Origin: Bacteroidota bacterium
Lineage (GTDB): Bacteria > Bacteroidota > Bacteroidia > NS11-12g > UBA9320
Reading direction: 5' to 3'
Length of the DNA: 12,652 nt
Assembly (NCBI GenBank): GCA_024638525.1
Contig: JAHEKB010000044.1
Coordinates: forward strand, 1 to 12,652
The notes under the pieces: model-generated
What the model was told of the DNA's origin: nothing
What the model saw: only the letters and a program-made list of their open reading frames with translations
The model's database searches: none
In this document: one piece after another, positions 1-8,100 of the stretch
Position numbering within the stretch: position 1 is the first letter of the stretch
How the letters are laid out: each line of letters begins with the position of its first letter
Translations under genes and position numbers: made by a program

Positions 1-501
1 CGCAGCATGAACGTCCAAACCTTCTTCTTTAAAGCCAATCAAATCGTTGCTTTTTTGAAACTGTTGTCTTGCTTTTGCTGTATAGCCCAGCTTTTGTTCA
101 GCTAAGCCTAAATTATTCAAGATAGTAGCATCTTCAGGGTCTAGCTGATGGGCCTTTTCATAGTCTGATATCGCTCCTTCGGTATCTCCCAATTTATCTT
201 TTACATAGGCCCTACACGCCCAAAAATAGGGGTTGTTTCCATCTAGTTTTACAGCTTGATCAAAGTCTTGCAAGCTGTGCTTAAAGCGCAAATTGAATTT
301 ACAGACCCCTCTTTCATTATAATAGGATGCGACTGTTTCTTTTCGAGCAATCAACTGATTCCAAACCACCATAGCCTCTTCAAATTTCCCAGACTTTTGC
401 ATAGCATAGGCTTTGAATTCCAAATCCTCTGCGTTTAAGCTGTCGCCGATGAGATCAATCAACTCTTTGTACTTTCCCTCCTGTAATAATTCTTTTTTCA
501 T
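1..501 (-). CDS. TPR repeat protein, 3' end beyond the window
   Basis: The minus strand is open from the ATG at 501 to the window edge, giving 167 residues with no stop, so the C-terminus is missing. There is no signal peptide or membrane segment, so it is probably cytoplasmic. Four consecutive 34-residue helical repeats fit the TPR consensus, roughly at residues 24-57, 58-91, 92-125 and 126-159; clear pieces are YNERGVCKFN, DFDQAVKLDGNNPYFWACRA and DYEKAHQLDPEDATILNNLG. TPR proteins are protein-protein scaffolds, so a specific role cannot be read from the sequence. The ATG overlaps the stop of the upstream kinase gene in an ATGA arrangement, which implies one transcript and translational coupling. 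The TPR assignment is firm; partner and function are unknown. Confidence 0.85.
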   Translation of the reverse strand, partial: MKKELLQEGKYKELIDLIGDSLNAEDLEFKAYAMQKSGKFEEAMVVWNQLIARKETVASYYNERGVCKFNLRFKHSLQDFDQAVKLDGNNPYFWACRAYVKDKLGDTEGAISDYEKAHQLDPEDATILNNLGLAEQKLGYTAKARQQFQKSNDLIGFKEEGLDVHAA

Positions 502-845
502 AAAATCTTAGGTAAGAATATGACTAGCCCAACAATTGCTGCAAATAAAACAGTAAACAAACAGGCCGCAGCGCTGAGATCTTTCACATGCTTAATGGCT
601 AACTCGTGTTCTTTGCTTACTCTATCTGCCAAATGCTCAATAGAGGTATTAAAAATTTCTGCGGAAAACACCATGCATATACTTAAACAGACAAAGAGGC
701 ATTCCGTTGTGCTGAGATTCAAAAACAGAGTCAAAATAAGGGCTACTGCCGAGAACAGGACCAGAATTGGGGCGTTCTTCTCTGCTTGAAAGAAGTGCTT
801 TACACCATTCCAGGCGTGAGCAAAAGCTGCCAAATAATTTTTCAT
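498..845 (-). CDS. dgkA: Diacylglycerol kinase / undecaprenol kinase family membrane protein
   Basis: A 115-aa integral membrane lipid kinase of the prokaryotic DgkA/UdpK family, which phosphorylates diacylglycerol or undecaprenol with ATP at the inner membrane. The family signature is intact: E22 in the N-terminal amphipathic part, E63-I-F-N66-T-S-I-E70 with the expected catalytic Glu, D74, and K88-D89 before the last helix. Three hydrophobic helices cover about residues 26-45, 47-66 and 90-112. The C-terminal GLVIFLPK closely resembles the Gram-positive undecaprenol kinase type rather than E. coli DgkA, so a role in recycling undecaprenol (lipid carrier) is as likely as diacylglycerol phosphorylation; this is inference from memory of the family. 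Length is normal. The stop overlaps the start of the TPR gene, and the gene diverges from the nuclease gene, leaving 48 bp between them. Confidence 0.93.
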   Translation of the reverse strand: MKNYLAAFAHAWNGVKHFFQAEKNAPILVLFSAVALILTLFLNLSTTECLFVCLSICMVFSAEIFNTSIEHLADRVSKEHELAIKHVKDLSAAACLFTVLFAAIVGLVIFLPKIL

Positions 846-855
846 AAACGCTTAA

Positions 856-863
856 CAAAGGTA
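856..863 (-). promoter_or_regulatory. Candidate Bacteroidota -7 element upstream of dgkA
   Basis: On the minus strand this reads TACCTTTG, a full match to the TAnnTTTG -7 element used by the Bacteroidota primary sigma factor. It ends 10 nt before the dgkA ATG, so the leader would be only a few bases long. No clean TTG -33 element lies 17-23 nt further upstream, so this is only a suggestion. Confidence 0.35.
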
Positions 864-893
864 GAATGCAAAAAGGATTTTGTTTTTTTGAAG

Positions 894-1361
894 ATGATCA
901 AGTATTTCTTGCCATTACTTTTAATCCTCGCATGCAATCCGAGTCAAGAGGACGAATTATACTCCACGCGCTTTGTAATTGATGGGGACACCATCATCCT
1001 CGAGGATGGTAGTGAAAAAGGTATGAAGGTGAGGCTCATTGGGATAAATGCTCCTGAATCTAGAGATTTTAAACACAGAAGAAAAGAAGCCTATGGCAAG
1101 GAAGCGAGAGCTCATATGATAAAATTGCTGAATGATAAAAGAGTGCGCATAGAATTTGATGTTGAGAAACAAGATAGGTATGGTCGAATCCTAGCTTATG
1201 TGTTTTCTGAAGACGGAACCTTTATCAATGGACAAATGGTCAAGGACGGCTATGCAGAATTAATGACCATTGCGCCAAATGTCAGCTATGTTTCTGAGCT
1301 GACTAAAAATCAGGCGTATGCCAGAAGAAATGGCAAGGGAATGTGGTCTGATCTGCCATAG
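894..1361 (+). CDS. Staphylococcal-nuclease-like (SNase/TNase) lipoprotein
   Basis: A 155-aa protein of the thermonuclease family, which cuts DNA and RNA with calcium. The frame is open back to 786, but that part overlaps the divergent kinase gene. The ATG at 894 gives a proper lipoprotein signal peptide, MIKYFLPLLLILAC, with C14 as the lipidated cysteine, so I chose it. Mature-domain landmarks aligned to S. aureus nuclease: VIDGDT with D30 and D32 (D19/D21), VRLIGINAPE with R47 (R35), N52 (where S. aureus has D40) and E55 (E43), and DRYGR with R98 (R87). The C-terminal AYARRNGKGMWSD is the usual ending helix and Trp. The general base Glu and both catalytic Arg are kept; the calcium ligand Asp40 is Asn, a variant I believe occurs in other bacterial members. 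It is probably anchored in the cell envelope, where it would degrade extracellular nucleic acid for nutrients or biofilm turnover (inference). Confidence 0.9.
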   Translation: MIKYFLPLLLILACNPSQEDELYSTRFVIDGDTIILEDGSEKGMKVRLIGINAPESRDFKHRRKEAYGKEARAHMIKLLNDKRVRIEFDVEKQDRYGRILAYVFSEDGTFINGQMVKDGYAELMTIAPNVSYVSELTKNQAYARRNGKGMWSDLP

Positions 1362-1496
1362 ATTCTCAGTGTTTTTTTAAGGAATTGGCGAGCGGCATTT
1401 TGTCATTATTTGGCGTATATGTTTTGATTTTCTGACTTTAGCTTTACATTTACTCCCCACTTGTGATGATTATTGACCACCCTAACCAATATTATC

Positions 1497-4409
1497 ATGA
1501 GAAGAACACTCTTTACCCTAACCACGGCAGCACTCTGTTTGTTGACCCTGGCCCAAACCCCACAATCATTTAATTATCAGGCTGTTGTACGAGGTGCAGA
1601 CGGCAAGATTCTACAAGATTCAGATGTAAGTTTTAGGTTTTCAATTTTAGAAGGAAGTGCCGCTGGCGCTGCCATGTATGTTGAAACCCAGACCGTAACA
1701 ACCAATCAATACGGATTGGTTAATCTCACCATTGGCGAAGGCACGCTTGTCAGCGGCGACATGAATGCTGTGGATTGGGGCATGGAAGCCAATTTCCTTA
1801 AAGTGGACATGGATGTGAATGGAGGTAGCTCCTTTACAGACATGAGTACCCAACAATTGGTAGCTGTTCCCTATGCCATGCACGCCAATACGGTGACCAA
1901 TTCTGACAATGATACGACCAATGAGTATCAAACATTGAGCAAGTCAGGTGCAACCATCACGCTCTCAGATGGGGGAGGAGATGTGGTCCTGAATGACGAT
2001 GATGCAACCAACGAACATCAGGACTTAAGCAAATCCGGATCAACCATTAGTCTTTCAGACGGTGGCAGTGTGAACTTGGATGATGACGATGCAAGCAATG
2101 AGCTTCAGACCTTGTCTTTATCCGGTATAGACCTTACACTCTCCGATGGTGGAGGAACGGTGTCTATTGCAGACAACGATAACAACTCGAGCAATGAGTT
2201 ACAAACCATCAGCAAAACTGGTAATAATGTGACTTTATCCAACGGTGGAGGTACTATTTCGGTAGCAGATAATGACAACGACGACACCAATGAGTTTCAA
2301 GACTTGACCTTAAGTGGTGATAGCCTCGGATTGACTAATAGCAGCGATAAAGTAGCACTTAATGGGCTGAATCATTGGACCAAGAAATCTGATGATGAAC
2401 TGTATTATACGCAGGAAAGTGTTGGAATAGGGACTTCGAATCCAAATGATGGATTCGAACTTGACATCTTTTCTAATACAGACAAAGACGGTGCGCTTAA
2501 GATTTACAATAATGTCAATACCACTTCAACAGTTGCAACCAATACCATGGATATATTTACTTCTAGAAATGCAGATAACCTAGGAGAAGTGCGAGGTATT
2601 CACAATCAGGTAAGTACCAATACAGACACCTTGTATTATCCAACCTTGGGAATAAGAAATAATGTTTTTCACAATCCTAATTATGCCTCAAGCAGTGCGG
2701 CATATGGGATTTACAATCTAGTTCAGAGAGGAGATTCAGGTACTGGCACATCTTATGGTACTTTCAATTACGTTTATAACTATGGACAAAGAGGTTCATC
2801 TTATGGTGCATTTAACAATGCGTTTTCGGCAAGTCCAAGCAATAACTACAGCGTGTATGGAGTTAGGAACTCGGCAGGTAAGGCAACGGGTATCGGCGGT
2901 CGTTTATACGGATCTTATTCTTCAGGAAGTTTGAATAGTCCTGAAGGTTTGATTTATCTGTATGGTTCATACAGTCGTGCTTCCACAAATCATATTTCGG
3001 GAAATGGACAGATGTATGGTTCATATGTGTTTGTTTCATCCTCACCGGATGATGCGGCTACTAGCTCAACAACTGGTACGCATATAGATGTGAATCGCTC
3101 CGACTCTGGTAGTGGTTTTACCAGAGCTATAGAAATAGATCTTGACCATTCAGGAGTTGATGGCTTAACCACAGGTGTGCATCTTGATTTAGACGTCAGT
3201 GGATCGAATCCAGATGCCACTTACGGCAGCTACTTTGATGTGGCCAAGCATGGTGCAGGCACAAGCAGCAGTTTGTATGGCAGTTATCAAAACATTAGAA
3301 GAGCTGTTTCAAGTTCATCTTCAGCGCCGGCAACAAGTTTAGGAAATATGGTCGGCAATTATACCAGACTAGTTTTCAATCCTACAAGTTCATCCTACAC
3401 TGCCAGTGGTACAGAACAAATAATCTATGCCGGACCGGACAATGCTTCAGGGAGCGCTGTTCGAGGTTTATACCAAGACATTAATCGTTCAGACTCAGGT
3501 TCTGGAACCACCTATGGTTATTATCTTGATATGGATCATACAGGTCACAGAGGAGCTGTTAATGGCATCTACCTTGATATTGATCAAAACAACTCAAACA
3601 CTGCATCAGATTTTAACCGAGCAATTTTTTCAAGCATAACGTCTACTAGCCCATATTATGTCTTTGGACAATGGAATGAAACAAGTCATACCTCTGCCTC
3701 AGCTTATAGCACATATGGCTCCTATAATATTCATTCCAAATATGGCGCTGCTAATGCAACTAATTTTGGTAATTACGCAGCCATATATGATTATCAAACA
3801 GGCACAGGAAGTCGAACTGACTATGGATCATTCGGTTTTGCCTATGGCGGTTCCACAAATGGTAACAGCCGTTTATATGGTGTTTTTGGTCAGATTAGCG
3901 GCAATGGAGATGTGGAGTATGCAGGCTATTTTTCTGGTGATGTCTATACCACCGGCTCTTACCTGCCTTCTGATGCTAAGCTGAAAAGCAACTTCAATGC
4001 AGAGGTCAGCTCGTTAGATAGAATCAAGAGTCTTGAAGTATTGGAATACATCTATGATACAGAAACCTATAGCCATATGAATCTTCCAGAAGGTAAGCAA
4101 ACAGGTTTTATTGCTCAGGATCTTGCCAAGGTATTCCCCGAGCTAACTACAGCAGCAAGTCAACCAAAATTGGAAGATCTTCAGATAGAGAAAATGGAAG
4201 AAGGTGGAATAGAGATTCCAGATGCGGCTCGAGAAGACATCAATTTTACAGCAGTAAATTATGCGGGTTTGGTTCCTCACCTAACCAAGGCTATTCAGGA
4301 GCAACAAGTAATTATTGAGTCTCAAGAAGAGGCTATAGCCGATATGAAAAAAGAGCTAAAAGAGCTCAAAGCGCTGATAAAAGATGGTTCTGACTCTCAA
4401 AATAATTAA
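1497..4409 (+). CDS. Secreted tail-fibre-like protein with C-terminal Peptidase_S74 chaperone domain
   Basis: 970 aa. The frame extends to a TTG at 1473, but the ATG at 1497 begins a clean Sec signal peptide (MRRTLFTLTTAALCLLTLAQ), so I start there. Order of parts: signal 1-20; a conserved Bacteroidota N-terminal domain at about 24-130 (FNYQAVVRGADG, VPYAMHAN); five about 30-residue NELQxLSxSG repeats at 142-292; the VGIGTSNP motif near 309; a long Gly/Ser/Tyr-rich region at about 330-800 full of YGSY/YGxYN motifs; and at 825-970 a Peptidase_S74 intramolecular chaperone starting S825-D826-A-K-L-K830 and ending in a coiled coil (about 929-962). In phage tail spikes this domain drives trimerisation and then cuts itself off using the Ser-Lys pair; both residues are present. 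No T9SS sorting domain is seen, so the export route past the periplasm is unclear. No phage genes surround it, so it is probably a cellular surface fibre (inference). The next gene starts 1 nt after its stop. Confidence 0.88.
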   Translation: MRRTLFTLTTAALCLLTLAQTPQSFNYQAVVRGADGKILQDSDVSFRFSILEGSAAGAAMYVETQTVTTNQYGLVNLTIGEGTLVSGDMNAVDWGMEANFLKVDMDVNGGSSFTDMSTQQLVAVPYAMHANTVTNSDNDTTNEYQTLSKSGATITLSDGGGDVVLNDDDATNEHQDLSKSGSTISLSDGGSVNLDDDDASNELQTLSLSGIDLTLSDGGGTVSIADNDNNSSNELQTISKTGNNVTLSNGGGTISVADNDNDDTNEFQDLTLSGDSLGLTNSSDKVALNGLNHWTKKSDDELYYTQESVGIGTSNPNDGFELDIFSNTDKDGALKIYNNVNTTSTVATNTMDIFTSRNADNLGEVRGIHNQVSTNTDTLYYPTLGIRNNVFHNPNYASSSAAYGIYNLVQRGDSGTGTSYGTFNYVYNYGQRGSSYGAFNNAFSASPSNNYSVYGVRNSAGKATGIGGRLYGSYSSGSLNSPEGLIYLYGSYSRASTNHISGNGQMYGSYVFVSSSPDDAATSSTTGTHIDVNRSDSGSGFTRAIEIDLDHSGVDGLTTGVHLDLDVSGSNPDATYGSYFDVAKHGAGTSSSLYGSYQNIRRAVSSSSSAPATSLGNMVGNYTRLVFNPTSSSYTASGTEQIIYAGPDNASGSAVRGLYQDINRSDSGSGTTYGYYLDMDHTGHRGAVNGIYLDIDQNNSNTASDFNRAIFSSITSTSPYYVFGQWNETSHTSASAYSTYGSYNIHSKYGAANATNFGNYAAIYDYQTGTGSRTDYGSFGFAYGGSTNGNSRLYGVFGQISGNGDVEYAGYFSGDVYTTGSYLPSDAKLKSNFNAEVSSLDRIKSLEVLEYIYDTETYSHMNLPEGKQTGFIAQDLAKVFPELTTAASQPKLEDLQIEKMEEGGIEIPDAAREDINFTAVNYAGLVPHLTKAIQEQQVIIESQEEAIADMKKELKELKALIKDGSDSQNN
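1920..2372 (+). repeat. Five in-frame NELQ-type repeats (about 30 codons each)
   Basis: Inside the S74 protein, residues 142-171, 172-200, 201-232, 233-264 and 265-292 follow the pattern NExQxLSxSGxxxTLSxGGGxVxLxDxDxxx. The last copy is degenerate (LTNSSDKVALNG). The linkers are very acidic (NDDDAT, DDDDAS, DNDNNSS, DNDNDDT), suggesting calcium binding between beta-strand units (inference). The copies are well diverged at DNA level, so this is an old array. Confidence 0.85.
3087..3194 (+). repeat. 36-codon internal repeat, copy 1
   Basis: Encodes residues 531-566 of the S74 protein, beginning DVNRSDSGSG and ending VHLDLD. It aligns without gaps to a second 36-residue unit 390 nt downstream (3477-3584), sharing N-R-S-D-S-G-S-G, the DxDH core and the closing hydrophobic-L-D-hydrophobic-D. 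Confidence 0.8.
3477..3584 (+). repeat. 36-codon internal repeat, copy 2
   Basis: Encodes residues 661-696 of the S74 protein, beginning DINRSDSGSG and ending IYLDID. Partner of 3087-3194. The alternating hydrophobic/Asp pattern suggests beta-strands of a fibrous stalk (inference). Confidence 0.8.
3969..4406 (+). other. Peptidase_S74 intramolecular chaperone domain
   Basis: Residues 825-970 of the fibre-like protein. It opens with SDAKLK, matching the SDxxxK autoprocessing motif in which Ser and Lys form the catalytic dyad, followed by LEVLEYIYD, GFIAQDLAKVFPEL and VNYAGLVPHLTKAIQE, the usual conserved blocks, and a final heptad-like stretch. Self-cleavage at this Ser would release about 146 residues from the folded trimer. 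Confidence 0.88.
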
Positions 4410-4410
4410 G

Positions 4411-4911
4411 ATGAAACAACTCAAACTAACCGCAATATGCTTGTTCGTTTCAGCGATGGTCTTTGGACAATCGCTGGAACGACAGGTAATAGGTAATGCA
4501 GGAGAATCGGTGCAAAACGGCACGGCTGGGCTTAGTTATACCATTGGTGAACAAGCTACGGCTTCGCAGATTATACCGGCGACAAAGCTCACTCAAGGAT
4601 TTCAGCAGGTAGATCCGGAGGAGTTTGTAGGTATCTTAGACCTCTATGCTCAGCAAATTCAAGCTAGTGTATACCCAAACCCCACGGTAAACATTCTCAA
4701 ACTGAGGTCTGACCTCTATACCATTGGTATAGATGAACTGGATTTTCAGGTATTGGATTTGCACGGAAAGCTAGTGCTCCAGGGAGTGGTACTTTCAGAT
4801 GGAGGTAGCTTTGATGTGAGCTCTTTAGCTGCATCAACTTACACCCTTGTATTGAGGTCTTCTAATGGGGATTTTGAACAAAAGATACGGTTTGTAAAAA
4901 TTCGTTTATAA
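4411..4911 (+). CDS. Small secreted protein with T9SS type A sorting domain
   Basis: 166 aa. The ATG at 4411 gives the signal peptide MKQLKLTAICLFVSAMVFGQ; an in-frame ATG at 4384 lies within the upstream gene and would spoil it. Residues 23-66 (RQVIGNAGES, LSYTIGE, LTQGFQQ) match a short domain common at the N-terminus of Bacteroidota secreted proteins. Residues 87-166 form a T9SS C-terminal sorting domain: VYPNPTVN opener, FQVLDLHGKLV, FDVSSLAASTYTLVL and a basic end (KIRFVKIRL). Such proteins pass the inner membrane by Sec and the outer membrane by T9SS, where the sorting domain is normally removed and the cargo attached to the surface or released. Here almost nothing but the short N-terminal domain would remain as cargo. 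It follows the fibre-like gene by 1 nt, so the two are very likely co-translated and may work together, for example as an outer-membrane exporter or anchor partner for the fibre (inference). Confidence 0.88.
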   Translation: MKQLKLTAICLFVSAMVFGQSLERQVIGNAGESVQNGTAGLSYTIGEQATASQIIPATKLTQGFQQVDPEEFVGILDLYAQQIQASVYPNPTVNILKLRSDLYTIGIDELDFQVLDLHGKLVLQGVVLSDGGSFDVSSLAASTYTLVLRSSNGDFEQKIRFVKIRL

Positions 4912-5047
4912 GAACTTGAATAAGGCTCCTTTTATTGGAATATGACCAGAATTGGGAACCTAATTATGGTAAAAACTACTTTTAGCCTATTTCTTTATTT
5001 AATTATTTGATAATCAGTAAGATACGTAGGTACAAATTTAGAAAAAG

Positions 5048-5055
5048 TATCTTTG
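5048..5055 (+). promoter_or_regulatory. Candidate -7 element TATCTTTG
   Basis: A full match to the Bacteroidota -7 consensus TAnnTTTG, 139 nt before the giant gene's ATG. No TTG is found 17-23 nt upstream, so it is weaker as a complete promoter than the element at 5081-5111. Confidence 0.3.
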
Positions 5056-5080
5056 TTTGAGCTTCATTTTTGTGGAAAAC

Positions 5081-5111
5081 TTGTTAGTTAAGCCACTCTG
5101 TTGCATCTTTG
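5081..5111 (+). promoter_or_regulatory. Candidate promoter for the giant T9SS adhesin gene
   Basis: TTG at 5081-5083, a 20-nt spacer, then CATCTTTG at 5104-5111, one mismatch from the -7 consensus TAnnTTTG with correct Bacteroidota spacing. Transcription would begin near 5118, leaving a leader of about 75 nt before the ATG at 5195. It implies that the giant gene is transcribed separately from the two upstream genes. Confidence 0.5.
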
Positions 5112-5194
5112 CACAACTACTACTGCAAGACTAGTTCAAAATTTGACCCCTTAGAGAAGTTTAAATTTTATTAGTCTAATTTAATGATTAAACG

Positions 5195-8100
5195 ATGAAT
5201 ACTACTATTAACCGTAATTTCTTACGCAGATTTCTATGTCTTATTTTTTGTATTGGTTTCGCCTTGATTTCAAGTGCTCAATCGACTTCTTGGATAGGAG
5301 GTACCAATAACAAATGGACTACAGCCAGCAATTGGACCAATGGTGTTCCAAATTCAAGTACAAATGCAATTATTGGTGATGCCAGTTTTACAGGGCCAAA
5401 CCAACCACGTGCCAATAGCGGAACGTTACGTTGTAACGATTTGACCATCGGAAACGGTGCCGTAAGTTGTTCTCTTACTATTGCAAAGAATGTGGTGGTA
5501 TATGGGGATGTTATTATTGGATCAAACGGAACCATTTATCACAATTCAAATAAAAAGATCACAGTCCAAGGTGATTGGACCAATAATGGCAATTATTCAG
5601 CGACCAATAATGGAGCCAAGGTCTACTTCTCTGGTTCTACAGCAACGCTGAATGGTACTACAACATTTAGAGACTTAAGAATAACTGCTACTTGTAGTCT
5701 AACATTGGCTGCAGATATTACTGTGAATTCAGACATGGATGTATACGGTGTTTTAAATCCAACTGCATCTTATAGTGTGTCAGGAACGGCAGATTTAGAC
5801 GTAGAACGGGACGGATCTATTATGGTAGAATCGGCCTTATTTGCCACCAATTATCCTATAAGTCAAGTAGATATTAATGACCGGGGCGAAGTAAACTACT
5901 CCTCTGCAAGTATTACTCAAACCGTAAGTGATGCGCATACGTACGGAATACTTAGAATTAGTGGTGGGTCAACCAAAGAACTTGCTGCAGATCTTCCCGA
6001 TATGCACAATGGTGGTGCACCGCGAGGGCGTGTCGTGATAGATGCAGGAGTTTTTGACCTAAAGTCGTTCACCTGTAACCGACAGTTAAATGGTGGTGAT
6101 TTTGTTATCGCCGCAGATGCGGAACTGTGGATAGGCGGAACAAATGGATTCCCGAATAATTTTGCTACAGTGTCATTGGCCAGTAGCAGCACGGTCAAGT
6201 ATTACGGAGGCAATCAGACCGTACGCGATTTAGATTATGGACACCTTATTCTAACCGGAACCAGCGGAGTGGTTGTAAAGACCATGCCAAGCACCACCCT
6301 AGATATTCTAGGAGATTTTAGTATAGAGGAGGGTTTAGCTACTTCTGTCAGCGCTACGGCAGGAAACAGTGTGAATGTTGAGCAAAATGTTACGATAGAA
6401 TCCAATTGCACCTTTGACGGTGCGTCCTATACGCATCAGTTTAATGCAGATTTTGACAATGAGGGTACTTTGACCGGTTCCACTTCGACTATACAGTTCA
6501 CAGGAGTTGGAGCACTAATTGCAGGCGCTGGAAATTTTAATTTCAACAACATTGAATTTACTCAATCGGGAATTAGAGGTGACGCTGGAACGGTGTTTAT
6601 TGTTTCAGGAGATGCAACAACCACAGGCGCCGGTGAATTCACCCATGGCTCTGGAAGTACGTTTGAAATGGATGGAAGCTCTACTTCTATCAGTGGGTCT
6701 AACTTTGGCTTTTTCGATCTAGATATCAGCGGTACAGTTACTACAGCAGAAAATATTAATATAGGTGGTGACCTATTGGTTGATGGAACATTTACAGCAA
6801 CCAATGGTATTGTAATCATGACCGGAGCTTCTTCTGCTATTGGTGGAACAGGTTCTTTAACCTTCTTCGGTTTAGAAAGTCGTGGGAATACCACTACCGA
6901 TATGGACTTTAATGTAGACGAGGATTTTTCAGTGGAGATCACTGCATCTTTCATAGCCAGTGCGGGTGATATCACCTTTGATGGCACCAGTGATTTTACA
7001 GGAACAGCAACCTTTTACGATATAAGCATTAGCGGGGGAAGTTCTTTACAGATGGGTTCTAACTCAAGAATGAATATTGAGAACAGTCTTAACAATACAG
7101 GTACATTCAACACCAATGCTCTTATTGCTAATACTGTAGCCTATGTTAAGAATGGCGCACAGACGGTAGCTGCGGAAACTTATTACAATTTGATTTTGGC
7201 TACAGGTGGTACTAAAACCCTGGCTGGAGCAACAACAGTGAACAATGACATTACCATCAATTCAGGTGTGACATTAGATGGAAGTTCTTATGTATTATCA
7301 ATCTATCGCCATTGGAACAATAATGGAATCTATACTGCTAGTACCTCTGATGTGCAATTTAGAGGTTCGAATGCAGCAATAATAACAGGAGCTACAACTT
7401 TCAATACTTTTACGGTAAACAAGACTGCATCTGATGTCCAAGTTCTATTGGATAATGACGTTTCAGCCACAGCCATCGTAATGACTCAAGGCTTTGTGGA
7501 TACGGATATCAACAAGATTACGACCACTTCTACAAGAACAGGAAACGGCATTATTCTGGGTACCATAGTACACAGTCATACCATCGCCAACGCAACTACC
7601 TATTACTTTGAAGGGCCCAACAACGGACTTACCTTCTACAATCCAGGTAGTTTGAGCTTGGTTAGCGTTAAAGTAACACCTGGAGAGGTTCCCAATGTTG
7701 ATCCATTGGAGGAATCGGTTACCAGAGAGTATGATATTAGCATTCCTTCGGGAACTTATGACAGCGTTACACTTAGGCTGCATTATGAGGACAACGAACT
7801 CAATGCCTTTGTGGAACCATTCCTTGCCATTTACAGACACAATTCGGGTACTACATGGGACAGCCTAGGTGTTGATTCGAGAGATGTTGCAGCCAATTAT
7901 GTGGAATTGGGTGGCATAACCAATATAGATGACCAATTCATGATGGCTGGCCTCAGAAATGAGGTGAGATGGACTGGAACGGTCAGCAGCGATTGGAGTA
8001 ATGCTGGAAATTGGACTACCGTCTCTGGGCAATCTTTGTCAAACAGAGTGCCTGATTCGCTTGACGTTGCCCGAATAGGAGATACGCTTTTTGTAAACCA

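Larger units (their letters stand above)
4912..5194. other. AT-rich intergenic region before the giant adhesin gene
   Basis: 283 bp without a credible gene. It carries two promoter-like elements on the plus strand (5048-5055 and 5081-5111) and a four-codon reading frame at 5184-5198. I see no convincing terminator hairpin after the upstream gene; AATAAGGCTCCTTTTATT near 4918 pairs only weakly. Confidence 0.6.

Noticed and set aside
256..438. Plus-strand open frame of 60 codons
   Set aside because: Antisense to the TPR gene, whose four repeats are clear.
520..789. Plus-strand open frame of 89 codons
   Set aside because: Lies entirely antisense to the well-supported lipid kinase gene and shows no recognisable protein.
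786..893. Longer nuclease start at 786
   Set aside because: It would overlap the divergent kinase gene by 60 nt and bury the lipoprotein signal peptide that begins at 894.
1439..1446. TAGCTTTA as a -7 element for the fibre-like gene
   Set aside because: One mismatch to TAnnTTTG, and the nearest TTG elements lie 12 or 26 nt upstream, outside the usual 17-23 nt spacing; too weak to list as a promoter.
1920..2372. Regular spacing of about 90 nt that could suggest a CRISPR array
   Set aside because: The repeats are imperfect, in frame with codon-level divergence and belong to a coding sequence; there are no identical direct repeats and no cas genes.
1497..4409. Prophage, suggested by the tail-fibre-like S74 protein
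   Set aside because: No capsid, portal, terminase, integrase or lysis genes nearby; the Bacteroidota-type N-terminal domain and neighbouring T9SS genes point to a cellular surface protein.
6562..6987. Long open frames on the minus strand across the giant gene (also 9319-9681, 9796-10167, 10174-10566)
   Set aside because: Shadows of a Thr/Ser/Gly-rich plus-strand gene whose codons rarely give antisense stops; the translations are low-complexity Val/Pro/Ser and lack any domain pattern.
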